In this document: piece after piece, positions 47,670-56,935 of the stretch | Layout: each line of letters opens with the position of its first letter | Numbering within the stretch: the first letter of the stretch is position 1 | NCBI GenBank assembly: GCA_951813045.1 | Contig: CATOTF010000002.1 | Location: forward strand, 4,154,001-4,218,000 | Length of the DNA: 64,000 nucleotides | Direction of reading: 5' to 3' | Source of the DNA: an uncultured Rhizobiaceae bacterium | GTDB taxonomy: Bacteria > Pseudomonadota > Alphaproteobacteria > Rhizobiales > Rhizobiaceae | Notes under the pieces: generated by a model | Database searches by the model: none | What the model was told of the DNA's origin: nothing | What the model saw: the letters and a program-made list of their open reading frames with translations, nothing else | Program-made: the position numbers and the translations under genes

Positions 47670-47731
47670 GGTTTTCCGAATGGGGTGATTCTTGAAGCGG
47701 ACATTAGCGTAAATGTCGACCTATAGAAATT

Positions 47732-48847
47732 CTATTCAGCAGCGGTTTTCAGTGTCGCTTTCCGACGTTTCTCACGTTGGCTGATCTGCACAATTTGTAG
47801 CTGTTTGACGCGGCGGGGGTCGGCATCCAATACTCGGAATTCATACCCCGGAATACCGCGGATGACTTCGCCTCGTACTGGTATGTAACCGGCAATGGCA
47901 AACACCAATCCGCCCACGGAATCCACATCTTCGCCAAATTCCCCAGGGTCAAATGTATTACCAATCTCGCTTTTGAGCTTGTCGAGTTCAATACGTGCAT
48001 CGACTTTCCACAGACCCTCTTCTAAAGCAGTAATCTGCATTTGATCGGCGTCGTCTTCATCGTGTTCGTCTTCAATTTCACCGACAACTTCCTCGACAAT
48101 ATCCTCAAGGGATACGAGACCATCGGTTCCACCATATTCGTCGATAACCAGTGCCATCTGTGTCCGGGTCGCCTGCATTCTGGCCATTAGATCCGACGCC
48201 AGCATGGAAGGTGGCACGAACAGTACTTTTCGAACGACGTTTAGGCCAGACAACGGTGCTGATAAGTCCACCTTACATAAATCCAATTCATGATTAGATT
48301 CGTTTTTGGATTTGCCATTTTTAGATTTCTTTGGCCGCGAGACCTTGGTCATGTGCAGTAGCAGGTCTTTGATCAGAACCATGCCGCGAGGGTCGTCCAG
48401 CGTGTCGTCATAGACCGGCAGGCGGGAATGGCCGGTTTCCTCAAATTCACGCAATACCTCTCCAAGACTGTCGGATTGGTCCACCGCGTGAACTTCCGCG
48501 CGGGGCACCATAACGTCCTCAACTCGCAATTCGCGAAGCCGCAGAATGTTTTGAAGCATTGCCCGTTCTTCGGGCGAAAAGACATCGCCAGCTTCACCTT
48601 CACCGGACAGCGCTTCGTTAAGGTCATCGCGCAGCGATCCACCCGACCGTATGCCAAGGCGAATCATGAACCGCGTGAACCAGCCCTCGCCGCGGTCATC
48701 CCGTTCGATGACAACGAGTTCCTTGCCGGTTGTTTCAGCCTGTGTGGAGGATGGTTGATCTTGTTCCAATTCGGAAACTTGATCTGAATTTGATGCGCCC
48801 GCATCTGTCATTGACGGTGATGCAGGCCCGGAAGATCGGTCATTCAT
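47732..48847 (-). CDS. CBS-domain protein of the CorC/HlyC (TlyC) family
   Basis: A 371-residue cytoplasmic protein. After a polar N-terminus come two CBS domains (VEDVMVPRAEVHAVDQ near 110 and VLFVPPSMLASDLMARMQ near 200), a linker with EYGGTDGLVSLEDIVEEVVGEIEDEHDE, and the C-terminal CorC/HlyC domain with FGEDVDSVGGLVF. An unusual lysine/asparagine-rich insert (SRPKKSKNGKSKNESNHE) interrupts the CBS pair. Often called a magnesium/cobalt efflux or hemolysin homologue, but the function is unsettled. The lnt gene usually found next in line is absent. Confidence 0.9.
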   Translation of the reverse strand: MNDRSSGPASPSMTDAGASNSDQVSELEQDQPSSTQAETTGKELVVIERDDRGEGWFTRFMIRLGIRSGGSLRDDLNEALSGEGEAGDVFSPEERAMLQNILRLRELRVEDVMVPRAEVHAVDQSDSLGEVLREFEETGHSRLPVYDDTLDDPRGMVLIKDLLLHMTKVSRPKKSKNGKSKNESNHELDLCKVDLSAPLSGLNVVRKVLFVPPSMLASDLMARMQATRTQMALVIDEYGGTDGLVSLEDIVEEVVGEIEDEHDEDDADQMQITALEEGLWKVDARIELDKLKSEIGNTFDPGEFGEDVDSVGGLVFAIAGYIPVRGEVIRGIPGYEFRVLDADPRRVKQLQIVQISQREKRRKATLKTAAE

Positions 48848-48880
48848 CTTGAAGTTTGGTTCTCCTTTGAACCGTTGATT

Positions 48881-49351
48881 TTACAGGCTTGCATAGGGAT
48901 CGGCAATACCAAGGTGGTTGAGAATTAGAATCTCGACTGCTTCCATTTCAGCCGCTTCTTTGTCCTTAATATGATCATAGCCCAAAAGGTGAAGAAAGCC
49001 GTGAATGATTAAGTGGGTCAGGTGATCACTAAACGCTTTGCCCTGTTCCTCCGCTTCCTTCTCAACGGTTTCCTGCGCCAATATAATGTCCCCGAGGACA
49101 GGCGTGACGGGGCCGTCCCCTTCATTTGCGGCAAAAGAAAGTACATTGGTGGGCTTATCCTGGCCGCGCCATTGTTCATTCAGCTTTTGCACTTCGTCAT
49201 CATTGGAAAAAACGATGCTGACTTCGCATTCGTCCGACAAATCATGGCTAATGTTGTCAAGTGTGGCCCTAATTGCTCGCTCAGTCAGATGCGCTAACTG
49301 TGCTTCATTCCCCCATTCCCCCGCCTGTACCGCATGATCAATCTGAATCAT
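48881..49351 (-). CDS. ybeY: Endoribonuclease YbeY
   Basis: A 156-residue zinc-dependent RNase used in 16S rRNA 3'-end maturation and ribosome quality control. The metal motif H-x3-H-x5-H is seen in HGFLHLLGYDH, following LTHLIIHGF, and the family motif LNEQWRGQDKPTNVLSF is present. The start overlaps the phoH stop by 4 bases, so the pair is coupled. Confidence 0.96.
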   Translation of the reverse strand: MIQIDHAVQAGEWGNEAQLAHLTERAIRATLDNISHDLSDECEVSIVFSNDDEVQKLNEQWRGQDKPTNVLSFAANEGDGPVTPVLGDIILAQETVEKEAEEQGKAFSDHLTHLIIHGFLHLLGYDHIKDKEAAEMEAVEILILNHLGIADPYASL

Positions 49352-50436
49352 GAATTGGCGAGGCGCTCACGGGAAACTTCATCGTAGGCTTCCACGATAC
49401 GACCAACGAGTTTGTGGCGCACAACATCGGCGCCGGTAAACGCAATGGTTTCAATACCCTGAACCGGTGACAGAATATCCAATGCATCCACAAGGCCGGA
49501 TTTTTGGCCGTGGGGAAGGTCGATCTGGCTCGTATCCCCGGTGATGATCATTTTTGACCCTTCGCCCAGCCGGGTCAAAAACATTTTCATCTGCATGGTT
49601 GTGGTATTCTGCGCTTCGTCCAAAATAATCGCGGCATGGGCGAGCGTTCTGCCGCGCATAAAGGCAAGGGGCGCAATCTCGATAATTTCAGAAGTGATGG
49701 CCCGTTCCACTTTGTCGCCGGGCATCATGTCATAAAGCGCATCATAAAGTGGACGCAGGTATGGGTCGACCTTCTCTTTCATATCGCCGGGCAGGAAACC
49801 AAGTCGTTCCCCGGCTTCAACAGCGGGGCGAGACAGGATGATCCGATCGACCGCACCGCGCTCCAATAGGGATGCCGCATAAGCTACCGCGAGGTAGGTT
49901 TTACCGGTTCCCGCAGGCCCTGTTCCAAAAACCATTTCAACACGGTCCATGGCCCGGATATAAGCATCTTGAGTTGGTGTGCGGGCGTGAATTGTTTTCT
50001 TGGCCGTAGAAATCGCGGCCATTGAGAGCTTGCCTTTTTTCGGTTCAGTCTTTGTTGGCAGGTTCATTTTTGCGCCCGATGCAATTGCCTGGCGAATAGC
50101 ACCTTCCACGTCTCCAGACTGAATATCTTCATCATCTTCCAACCGTGAATAAAGCGTATCCAGCACCCGGCGGGCCTGATCCGTTGCAACCGTAGACCCG
50201 CGCAGATTGACCTCATTGCCGCGGGCCGTGGCCTCCAGATGCAGGTCCCGTTCAATGATTGCCAGATGTTCATCATATTGCCCAAACAATGCGCGCGCCA
50301 TTTGGTTGTCGTCATAGACAAGCGCGACATGAACCATGTCAGGCGGGTTTTGCGACGATGGCTTTGATGTTTTTTGGCCTGAGTTGCCGCCGGATGGGTT
50401 TGTTACGAAGGCGGGCAGGGTTTCTGTTGAACTCAA
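49348..50436 (-). CDS. PhoH-like ATPase
   Basis: A 362-residue P-loop ATPase. It has Walker A GPAGTGKT (about 173-180) and Walker B IILDEAQNTT, with the phosphate-starvation PhoH motif RPAVEAGERLGFLPGD between. A KH-like region precedes the ATPase core. It begins with a TTG preceded by AGAGAA. It lies between miaB and ybeY, the normal alphaproteobacterial order; the family is linked with RNA metabolism alongside YbeY, though the activity is not settled. Confidence 0.93.
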   Translation of the reverse strand: MSSTETLPAFVTNPSGGNSGQKTSKPSSQNPPDMVHVALVYDDNQMARALFGQYDEHLAIIERDLHLEATARGNEVNLRGSTVATDQARRVLDTLYSRLEDDEDIQSGDVEGAIRQAIASGAKMNLPTKTEPKKGKLSMAAISTAKKTIHARTPTQDAYIRAMDRVEMVFGTGPAGTGKTYLAVAYAASLLERGAVDRIILSRPAVEAGERLGFLPGDMKEKVDPYLRPLYDALYDMMPGDKVERAITSEIIEIAPLAFMRGRTLAHAAIILDEAQNTTTMQMKMFLTRLGEGSKMIITGDTSQIDLPHGQKSGLVDALDILSPVQGIETIAFTGADVVRHKLVGRIVEAYDEVSRERLANS

Positions 50437-50457
50437 ATAATTCTCTTTCGTTTTCGA

Positions 50458-51855
50458 TTAGCCAGCGGCTTGTGCCATCAGACTGTTGGTATTCGCCTTG
50501 GTCACGACAACACGTACGGTATCGCCGATAGTTCCCAAATGCGACGGAACAACGACACCTTGAAGCCACGGGGAGCGGCCAATCAATTGATTGGCCTCAC
50601 GACCCCTTTTTTCCAGCAGAACATCAATTGTCTTACCGACGCAAGAGGCATTGAATGCCTGTTGCTGTTCTGTAAGCAGGGCTTTTAACCGGGCAAGCCG
50701 TTCATCCTTGACGGATTCCTCAACCTGATCTTCCATTTCCGCTCCCGGTGTTCCCGGTCGCATGGAATATTTGAAGGAATAGCATTGGGCATAATTTGTG
50801 CGGCGAACAATTTCCATTGTCGCTTCAAAATCTTCATCCGTTTCACCGGGGAAGCCGACAATCATATCGCCTGATATGGCAATGTCCGGGCGCACTTCGC
50901 GCACCCGGTCGATAATGGAGACATATTCATCCGCTGTGTGGCTACGGTTCATGGACTTGAGAATCTTGTCTGACCCGGCCTGCACAGGCAGGTGAAGGTA
51001 AGGCATCAGACAATCCAGATCGCGATGAGCTTCGATCAACCCGTCATCCATATCCTTTGGGTGGCTGGTGACGTACCGAAGGCGATTAATGCCGTCGATT
51101 TCCGCCAGATCATAAAGTAATTCACCAAGCCGCATCTCGCTGCCTTTGGGGTCAATGCCATGCCAGGCATTGACGTTTTGTCCAAGCAGCGTGATTTCAC
51201 GAACGCCCGCGTCGACCAGCGATTTGGCTTCAGTGATAATTTGCGCATGGGGACGAGAGATTTCTGCGCCTCGCGTATAAGGCACTACACAGAAGGTGCA
51301 GAATTTATCGCATCCTTCCTGCACCGTTAAAAACGCTGTCACACCACGCGATTTCACCTGTTTTGCGCTGGCGAGCGGCATGTGCTCAAATTTGTCTTCA
51401 ACTGCATATTCGGTGTCAATTTGCGGACCGGACGTTATTGCTTTGGCGACAATTTCCGGCAATCGGTGGTAAGTTTGTGGGCCGACGACCAGATCAACAG
51501 CCCGCTCGCGGCGGATAATCTCTTCCCCTTCCGCTTGCGCCACACAGCCGGTAACACCGATCGTCATGGGGCGGTCAGTACCGGCTCGCTGCTGTTTGAG
51601 TTTCCGAATACGACCCAGATTGGAATAGACTTTTTCAGCGGCTTTTTCGCGAATATGGCAGGTATTCAACAGCACAAGATCGGCGTCATCGAGATCCTGT
51701 GTAGGCGTATAGCCGTCGCCTTCAAGCGCGTCCTGCATCCGCGTTGAATCATAAACATTCATCTGGCAACCCCAGGTCTTGATGAAGACCTTTTTTGAAG
51801 GAGCATCTGCCACCGGATGGCCGGATTGTTCGGTTTTGTCTTTTTCGATCTGCAT
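50458..51855 (-). CDS. miaB: tRNA-2-methylthio-N6-dimethylallyladenosine synthase
   Basis: A radical-SAM methylthiotransferase acting on A37 of tRNAs. The N-terminal UPF0004 domain has cysteines in TWGCQMN, LNTCHIR and VTGCVAQ for the auxiliary cluster. The radical-SAM motif is CDKFCTFC (CxxxCxxC), and a C-terminal TRAM domain covers about 395-460. The 465-residue length is usual. It lies 9 bases after plsC in the same direction. Confidence 0.97.
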   Translation of the reverse strand: MQIEKDKTEQSGHPVADAPSKKVFIKTWGCQMNVYDSTRMQDALEGDGYTPTQDLDDADLVLLNTCHIREKAAEKVYSNLGRIRKLKQQRAGTDRPMTIGVTGCVAQAEGEEIIRRERAVDLVVGPQTYHRLPEIVAKAITSGPQIDTEYAVEDKFEHMPLASAKQVKSRGVTAFLTVQEGCDKFCTFCVVPYTRGAEISRPHAQIITEAKSLVDAGVREITLLGQNVNAWHGIDPKGSEMRLGELLYDLAEIDGINRLRYVTSHPKDMDDGLIEAHRDLDCLMPYLHLPVQAGSDKILKSMNRSHTADEYVSIIDRVREVRPDIAISGDMIVGFPGETDEDFEATMEIVRRTNYAQCYSFKYSMRPGTPGAEMEDQVEESVKDERLARLKALLTEQQQAFNASCVGKTIDVLLEKRGREANQLIGRSPWLQGVVVPSHLGTIGDTVRVVVTKANTNSLMAQAAG

Positions 51856-51864
51856 TTGCGCTGT

Positions 51865-52665
51865 TTAGCGGGGAGTGGTGGAAGAGTCGAGCATATCTCG
51901 TATGGAAGACGCTGCTTGAGCTGCAATTATTTTTCGATTGGAAGTTTCTTCCATCAATATTGGTTCACCGATGTATAAAGTGACGTCCAGTGCCCCTTCG
52001 CGGACAAGCGGAATAAGACTTTCTCCCAGTCCAATTTCACCGGGCCACGCAACATGTGGGCGCTCTGACCGCCCAATTGGCAACCCGTTGAGGCGGCTAT
52101 ATTCGATCGCTACCGGTTGAACTTTTGCGGTTTCCACCGGTGACGCGATCAGGGCGATCTTTGCCGCTTCAAACAACGGCGTTTTAAACGGTGCAAGCCT
52201 GTTCCCATCGGTCGTTGTACCTTCCGGGAACAATACGATAATTTCGTGTGCCGTCATTCTGTTCGCGATATCATTGGCTTGCTTGCTGGTCTCGCGGCGC
52301 CGTTCGCGTTTGACAAAAATTGTGCGATGAAGTTTTGCCAACAGTCCAAACAAGGGCCAGCTTGCCATTTCCGCTTTGGCAACGAAGGAAAGTGGTGCAA
52401 TCGCCCCAACGACTACAATATCGAGCCAACTTACATGATTAGCGACGATAAGAAGGGGTCTTTCTCCGCTAAGACGGCCCTTTTGGTGGAGGCGAATCCC
52501 GATTAGCCTGAGAACCAACCTGTGAAACAGTACCGGGATAAAACCGGCTAATCCACCTATTCCAATCTTTTCAAGCAGCAATACCAGTATTTGAAGCGGC
52601 ATCAGCACAGCGAGGCTTAGCATCACTGATACGAAGATTAGCGCAACGCGTAACTTCCCGATCAC
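51865..52665 (-). CDS. plsC: 1-acyl-sn-glycerol-3-phosphate acyltransferase family protein
   Basis: A 266-residue membrane-associated lysophospholipid acyltransferase. It has an N-terminal hydrophobic segment (about 8-30), the catalytic NHVSWLD (Hx4D), and the substrate motif FPEGTTTDG. It starts with GTG inside the fur stop (GTGA), so expression is coupled to fur. The plsC-miaB linkage is widespread in Alphaproteobacteria; whether it is PlsC itself or an ornithine-lipid-type acyltransferase is not settled from sequence. Confidence 0.88.
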   Translation of the reverse strand: MIGKLRVALIFVSVMLSLAVLMPLQILVLLLEKIGIGGLAGFIPVLFHRLVLRLIGIRLHQKGRLSGERPLLIVANHVSWLDIVVVGAIAPLSFVAKAEMASWPLFGLLAKLHRTIFVKRERRRETSKQANDIANRMTAHEIIVLFPEGTTTDGNRLAPFKTPLFEAAKIALIASPVETAKVQPVAIEYSRLNGLPIGRSERPHVAWPGEIGLGESLIPLVREGALDVTLYIGEPILMEETSNRKIIAAQAASSIRDMLDSSTTPR

Positions 52666-53096
52666 GTGTCTTCATCGGATTGTTCAGCACTGCTATCGGG
52701 TAGCGGCACGGCGTAGAGTTCCAACCGGTGATCGACAAGCTTATATCCCAATTTGCGTGCAATAATCTCTTGTATCGCTTCAATCTCTTCGTTGTGAAAT
52801 TCGATGACCTTACCGGTTTTCATATCAATGAGGTGGTCATGATGATTGTCGGGCGCGGGCTCATAGCGTGCCCGGCCATCCTTAAAGTCATGGCGTTCGA
52901 TAATGCCCGCATCTTCAAAAAGCGCGACAGTGCGATAGACCGTTGAAATGGAAATGCGTGGATCAATTTTTGATGCCCGGTTGTACAACTCTTCCGTATC
53001 AGGATGATCGATAGCGTCTTCCAGAACGCGGGCAATTACCCGCCGTTGCTCTGTCATGCGCATGCCTTTTGTGATGCATATCTGTTCAAGAGACAT
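52662..53096 (-). CDS. fur: Fur family metalloregulator (Fur/Mur)
   Basis: A 144-residue winged-helix metal-dependent repressor. The DNA-binding part covers MRMTEQRRVIARVLED to STVYRTVALFEDAGII, and the metal-binding part is NHHDHLIDMKTGKVIEFHNEEIE. The C-terminal CxxC pairs of many Fur proteins are absent, as in alphaproteobacterial Fur/Mur, which often senses manganese. I start at the ATG at 53096 (MSLEQICITKGMR); a longer reading to 53138 has no family support. Confidence 0.9.
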   Translation of the reverse strand: MSLEQICITKGMRMTEQRRVIARVLEDAIDHPDTEELYNRASKIDPRISISTVYRTVALFEDAGIIERHDFKDGRARYEPAPDNHHDHLIDMKTGKVIEFHNEEIEAIQEIIARKLGYKLVDHRLELYAVPLPDSSAEQSDEDT

Positions 53097-53163
53097 GGAT
53101 ATATTCCGCAAGATGAACAGCCGAATTGAGCCCGGCAATCGATTCTGTTTCTAAATGCCAGTC

Positions 53164-53658
53164 CTAAACAAGGTCCAGCCGCATCACAAGCGCCGTGAGG
53201 GGCAGCCGATTACCATTATCAGCTTTATCTTTGTAATAGCCGGGACGGTTGGCAATCGTTTTGAATCCCAGTTTTTCATACAGATAGATTGCTGATTGAT
53301 TTTGACTGTCAACTTCAAGAATTAAGCTGCCCACCCTGTCGCCGCGTAATCTCAATAAGGCGTCGCGCATTAACCGATCACCCAACCCCTGTTTTTGGAA
53401 CTTTTGTGCGACTGCCACCGACAGAATTTCAGCTTCTTCGGGCGTTTGACGGATCAAGTTGAACCCGGCAACCGAGCCCGATTGGGAACCAACTTCACGC
53501 GCAACTAGAAGTGTGACGCCTTTTTGATCGGCGAGATTCATAATCTCGGACTTTGACCACCCCCGCGGAAATGAAGCCTCGTGGAGTTTAGCGATAGCGC
53601 TATGATCATCGGGGCCAGCCTCCAGGACCATAAATTCTGTTTTTCCAAGTCCAAACAT
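53164..53658 (-). CDS. rimI: Ribosomal protein S18-alanine N-acetyltransferase-like GNAT
   Basis: A 164-residue GNAT acetyltransferase. Acetyl-CoA binding is in LSVAVAQKFQKQGLGDRLMRDAL (the Q/RxxGxG/A loop), followed by LEVDSQNQSAIYLYEKLGFKTIANRPGYY, the RimI-type ending. It follows tsaB directly: the tsaB stop and this ATG are adjacent with no spacer. The tsaB-rimI pairing is very common. Confidence 0.9.
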   Translation of the reverse strand: MFGLGKTEFMVLEAGPDDHSAIAKLHEASFPRGWSKSEIMNLADQKGVTLLVAREVGSQSGSVAGFNLIRQTPEEAEILSVAVAQKFQKQGLGDRLMRDALLRLRGDRVGSLILEVDSQNQSAIYLYEKLGFKTIANRPGYYKDKADNGNRLPLTALVMRLDLV

Positions 53659-54297
53659 TCAACCCGCCACTCTCGTCTGGTTTTGCGGTTTCGCGTCCGG
53701 CGAGCGCAGGTAGAGCGGTTTTGGTTTTTCAGCCCCTTCCAGTTTTCTACCGGAAGCAATTTTTGCCACCGCACTAATCGGCGGAGAAGCCTTGTCATTT
53801 ATAACAGTAAAACGGTCACTCATTTCCGCGACAAGCGGTGCACCAGAACCAATTAGTTGGCCAACATCCGCAGGGATAAATTCATGAACCTGCTCGACTT
53901 TAACAGCAAGAGAGCCGTGGGTTTCACCATCAAATAATTGCATCCAGATCTCACCACGTCTTGCATCAATCGTAACAGCAAGGCCGTCGCTTATGCCGTA
54001 GGAAAATGCTTCAAATACTGTGACACCAATACAGGGGCAATTGAGACCAAGAGCCAGTCCGCGTGCCGCAGCGAGGCCTACCCTTAATCCTGTGAAGGAG
54101 CCGGGGCCGGTGGTGCAGGCGATCACATTAATATCCGCCCAGCTATCCGACTGTTTCTCCAATAGCTCCTCCAACATTGGCATAAGATGTTCTGCATGGC
54201 CGCGGCCAATCTCATCCGACCGTTCGGTCGTTGACCCATCCTGTTTCAGCAATGCGGTTGAGCAAAATGGTCCAGATGTATCAAGGGCGAGTAACAT
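53659..54297 (-). CDS. tsaB: tRNA threonylcarbamoyladenosine biosynthesis protein TsaB
   Basis: A 212-residue ASKHA-fold protein that supports TsaD in t6A37 formation. The N-terminus MLLALDTSGPFCSTALL and the motif TTGPGSFTGLRVGLAAARGLALG are diagnostic. TsaE of the same pathway is the N-terminal half of the fusion at 12.6-14.1 kb. It leads the minus-strand series tsaB-rimI-fur-plsC-miaB-phoH-ybeY-corC. Confidence 0.95.
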   Translation of the reverse strand: MLLALDTSGPFCSTALLKQDGSTTERSDEIGRGHAEHLMPMLEELLEKQSDSWADINVIACTTGPGSFTGLRVGLAAARGLALGLNCPCIGVTVFEAFSYGISDGLAVTIDARRGEIWMQLFDGETHGSLAVKVEQVHEFIPADVGQLIGSGAPLVAEMSDRFTVINDKASPPISAVAKIASGRKLEGAEKPKPLYLRSPDAKPQNQTRVAG

Positions 54298-54365
54298 GGC
54301 CGAGTTTTAGCAGCCCCACCCGTCGGGGCCAACACTTTGTAGATTTCTATGGCTAACAAACATCC

Positions 54366-55562
54366 TTAAACACCCGCTACCTGCAACGCCTGTTGAATAT
54401 CCAAAATCAGATCATCGGTATCTTCAAGACCAATGGAAAGGCGTACAAGCCCGTCAGTGATACCAAGCGCATGTCGGTCATCCGCTGACAAGTTTTTATG
54501 CGTCGTCGTAGCGGGGTGCGTGACCAGGCTTTTTGAATCACCCAAATTGTTTGAGATACGTACGATATCGAGTGCATTTTCAAAACTGAATGCCTGAGCC
54601 TTATTTTGCACTTCAAATGCGACCAGAGTCGATCCGGCCGCCATCTGTCGCTTTGCGAGTTCGGCCTGGGGGTGGTCGTCACGACCCGGATAAATGACCC
54701 GTTTGATGCCCTTGTTGTCCGCCAGTGCATTTGCGATGGCCAATGCACTTGATGTTTGTTGAGCAACACGGACCGGAAGGGTTTCCAGTCCTTTTAGCAG
54801 GACCCAGGCATTAAAGGGCGAAAGGCTTGGGCCGGTGTGGCGGAAAAAATCGTACATTTTTTCTGAGATCCACTCCTTGGTAGAAAGCACCGCGCCACCC
54901 AGACACCGCCCTTGGCCATCAATGTGTTTTGTCGCTGAATAGACAACAATATGCGCGCCCAGTTCGAGGGGTTTTTGATAAAGCGGTGTGGCAAAAACAT
55001 TGTCGACGATCAGTTTTGCATCAGCCTCATTGGCAAGTTCTGCCACCGCTGCAATATCAACCAGTTCCAATGTTGGGTTGGTCGGAGATTCCAGGAAAAA
55101 CACTTTGGTATTGGGGCGGATTGCCGCTTTCCAGGCATCAAGTTCGGTACCGTCCACCAATGTGCTTTCGATACCATATTGTGGCGCGAGTTTTTCAACG
55201 ACCCATCGACAGGAACCAAACAGAGCTCGCCCGGCCACAATATGATCTCCGGCCTTTAATTGACACATAATGGCGGCGGTTACCGCGCCCATGCCGCTAG
55301 ACGTTGCTAACGCGTCTTCAGCACCTTCCAGCGCGCACAACCTTTGTTCAAACATGGACACGGTTGGATTGCCGTATCGCGAATAGATATAGCCTTCTTC
55401 ATCCCCGATAAATCGGGATTCTGCTGCTTCTGCACTATCGTAGACAAAACCCTGGGTGAGGTAGAGAGCCTCAGATGTTTCACCAAATTGGGATCGCTCG
55501 CCACCACTATGGACGAGATGGGTTGCGGGCTTCCAGTTTCTATTCGTTTTGCGTGTGGTCAC
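54366..55562 (-). CDS. metZ: O-succinylhomoserine sulfhydrylase
   Basis: A PLP enzyme that makes homocysteine from O-succinylhomoserine and sulfide. The 398-residue Cys/Met-metabolism fold shows YSRYGNPTV, SSGMGAVTAA, and the PLP lysine in YSATKHIDGQGR; the substrate region KSLVTHPATTTH is also typical. GGAG lies 6 bases before the GTG at 55562, which I take as the start; the TTG at 55574 contains that ribosome binding site. The upstream SAM-II riboswitch and terminator-like hairpin show regulation by S-adenosylmethionine. Confidence 0.95.
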   Translation of the reverse strand: MTTRKTNRNWKPATHLVHSGGERSQFGETSEALYLTQGFVYDSAEAAESRFIGDEEGYIYSRYGNPTVSMFEQRLCALEGAEDALATSSGMGAVTAAIMCQLKAGDHIVAGRALFGSCRWVVEKLAPQYGIESTLVDGTELDAWKAAIRPNTKVFFLESPTNPTLELVDIAAVAELANEADAKLIVDNVFATPLYQKPLELGAHIVVYSATKHIDGQGRCLGGAVLSTKEWISEKMYDFFRHTGPSLSPFNAWVLLKGLETLPVRVAQQTSSALAIANALADNKGIKRVIYPGRDDHPQAELAKRQMAAGSTLVAFEVQNKAQAFSFENALDIVRISNNLGDSKSLVTHPATTTHKNLSADDRHALGITDGLVRLSIGLEDTDDLILDIQQALQVAGV

Positions 55563-55603
55563 GACTTTCTCCAATACTTATCACCAAAGCAGGAGCGGCA
55601 AAT

Positions 55604-55641
55604 AAAAAAACCGACCCTGCGCATGGTCGCAAAATCGGTTT
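55604..55641 (-). terminator. Attenuator-like hairpin between the SAM-II riboswitch and metZ
   Basis: On the metZ RNA strand: AAACCGA, a spacer with an additional CGACC arm, then GGGTCGGTTTTTTT. The stem AAACCGA/TCGGTTT (or CGACC/GGTCG) ends directly in a T-run of seven. Its place 40 bases before metZ suggests transcriptional control. A separate small hairpin, GGAAC/GTTCC, lies just upstream at 55650-55666. Confidence 0.6.
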
Positions 55642-55672
55642 CCCAAATCGGAACGTAATCTGTTCCGGTTTC

Positions 55673-55729
55673 GGTCCTTTAGCGACTTATTTTACGTGGC
55701 TGCAAGCCGACCGGCCAAATCACCACGAA
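55673..55729 (-). promoter_or_regulatory. SAM-II riboswitch upstream of metZ
   Basis: The RNA (minus strand) reads CGTGGTGATTTGGCCGGTCG, then GCTTGCAGCCACGTAAA, then ATAAGTCGCTAAAGGACC. These are the conserved blocks of the SAM-II (metA) aptamer: P1 is CGUGG paired with CCACG, the U-rich loop 1 is UGAUUUGGCC, and the GUCGCUAAAGG tail forms the pseudoknot. SAM-II is a known regulator of metA, metX and metZ genes in Alphaproteobacteria. Confidence 0.93.
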
Positions 55730-55851
55730 CGAATGTTGGATAAACCAGCAGCCCCATTGCGTCAATTGCCCAAGTGGTAAACAAAAAGCGCGTAAACAAA
55801 ACGTGTACCTCAAGGTCACGGTTATCTGCCGAAAATGCACAGGGCAATCCA

Positions 55852-56931
55852 ATGGCTGGAATTCTTAATGACGCGCAGATTGGAGAATTATTCTCAAATA
55901 ATTCCTTGTTCAGCGAGGTTACTTTGGATGACGACCAAATCCAGCCAGCGAGCCTTGACCTGAGACTTGGGAAAACGGCCTGGCGGGTTCGAGCGTCCTT
56001 TCTGCCGGGTAAGGATGCCGCAGTACAGTTAAAACTCGACCGGTTTGCTTTGCACCAGATTGACCTCACCAATGGCGCCGTATTGGAAACCGGCTGTGTC
56101 TATATCATCCCTTTGTTGGAAAGTTTTGATCTTCCAACGGACATCTCGGCATCGGCAAATCCAAAAAGCTCGACCGGGCGCCTTGATATTTTCACCCGTG
56201 TGATCACCAATCACGCGCAGCAATTTGACATGATGCCAGCAGGGTATTCCGGCCCACTTTATCTTGAAGTATCCCCCCGTACATTCCCGATTGTCGCTCG
56301 AACCGGATCAAGGCTTTCGCAGATCAGATTTCGCACGGGACAGGCCGTGCTAGATGCTGATGAGTTACTCGCCCTGCACCAGGCAGAAACGCTCGTGGCG
56401 GCCGAAGAGCCCAATATCGATGGTCGCGGAATTGCTATGTCGATTGATTTAACCGGCGATGAAAACGGCCTTGTCGGTTACCGTGGTAAACGCCACACTG
56501 GTGTTGTTGATGTCGACAAGAAAGCCGCCTGTGACGTGCTTGATTATTGGGAACCGATCTTTAACCGAGGTTCCCGTGACATCGTACTCGATCCGGATGA
56601 ATTCTATATCCTTGTCTCGCGCGAAGCAGTGCATGTTCCGCCGCACCATGCGGCTGAAATGGTACCGTTTGACCCACTGGTGGGCGAGTTCAGAGTTCAT
56701 TATGCAGGGTTTTTTGACCCAGGGTTTGGCCATGTCGCTGCCGGTGGCGCAGGAGCTCGGGCCGTATTGGAAGTCCGCAGCCATGAAGTGCCCTTCATAC
56801 TCGAGCATGGTCAGATTGTCGGGCGACTCGTGTACGAACGAATGTTGAAAAAGCCGGACGCGCTTTACGGCGCAGATTTAAAGAGTAACTATCAGGCACA
56901 GGGCCTTAAACTTTCAAAACACTTCAAATAG
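55852..56931 (+). CDS. dcd: 2'-Deoxycytidine 5'-triphosphate deaminase (double-length Dcd)
   Basis: Supplies dUTP for thymidylate synthesis. It is about 359 residues, twice the length of E. coli Dcd, and appears to be two dUTPase/Dcd-fold halves: the first with QPASLDLRLG and NPKSSTGRLDIFTRVI (about 25-125), the second with LDPDEFYILVSREAVHVP and FDPGFGHVAAGGAGARAVLEV (about 245-325). Such long versions are annotated as dCTP deaminase across Rhizobiales, often next to metZ as here. The start at 55852 (MAGILND) fits the family; a GTG at 55774 would add a doubtful leader. It is divergent from metZ, and the riboswitch lies between them. Confidence 0.87.
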   Translation: MAGILNDAQIGELFSNNSLFSEVTLDDDQIQPASLDLRLGKTAWRVRASFLPGKDAAVQLKLDRFALHQIDLTNGAVLETGCVYIIPLLESFDLPTDISASANPKSSTGRLDIFTRVITNHAQQFDMMPAGYSGPLYLEVSPRTFPIVARTGSRLSQIRFRTGQAVLDADELLALHQAETLVAAEEPNIDGRGIAMSIDLTGDENGLVGYRGKRHTGVVDVDKKAACDVLDYWEPIFNRGSRDIVLDPDEFYILVSREAVHVPPHHAAEMVPFDPLVGEFRVHYAGFFDPGFGHVAAGGAGARAVLEVRSHEVPFILEHGQIVGRLVYERMLKKPDALYGADLKSNYQAQGLKLSKHFK

Positions 56932-56935
56932 CCAT

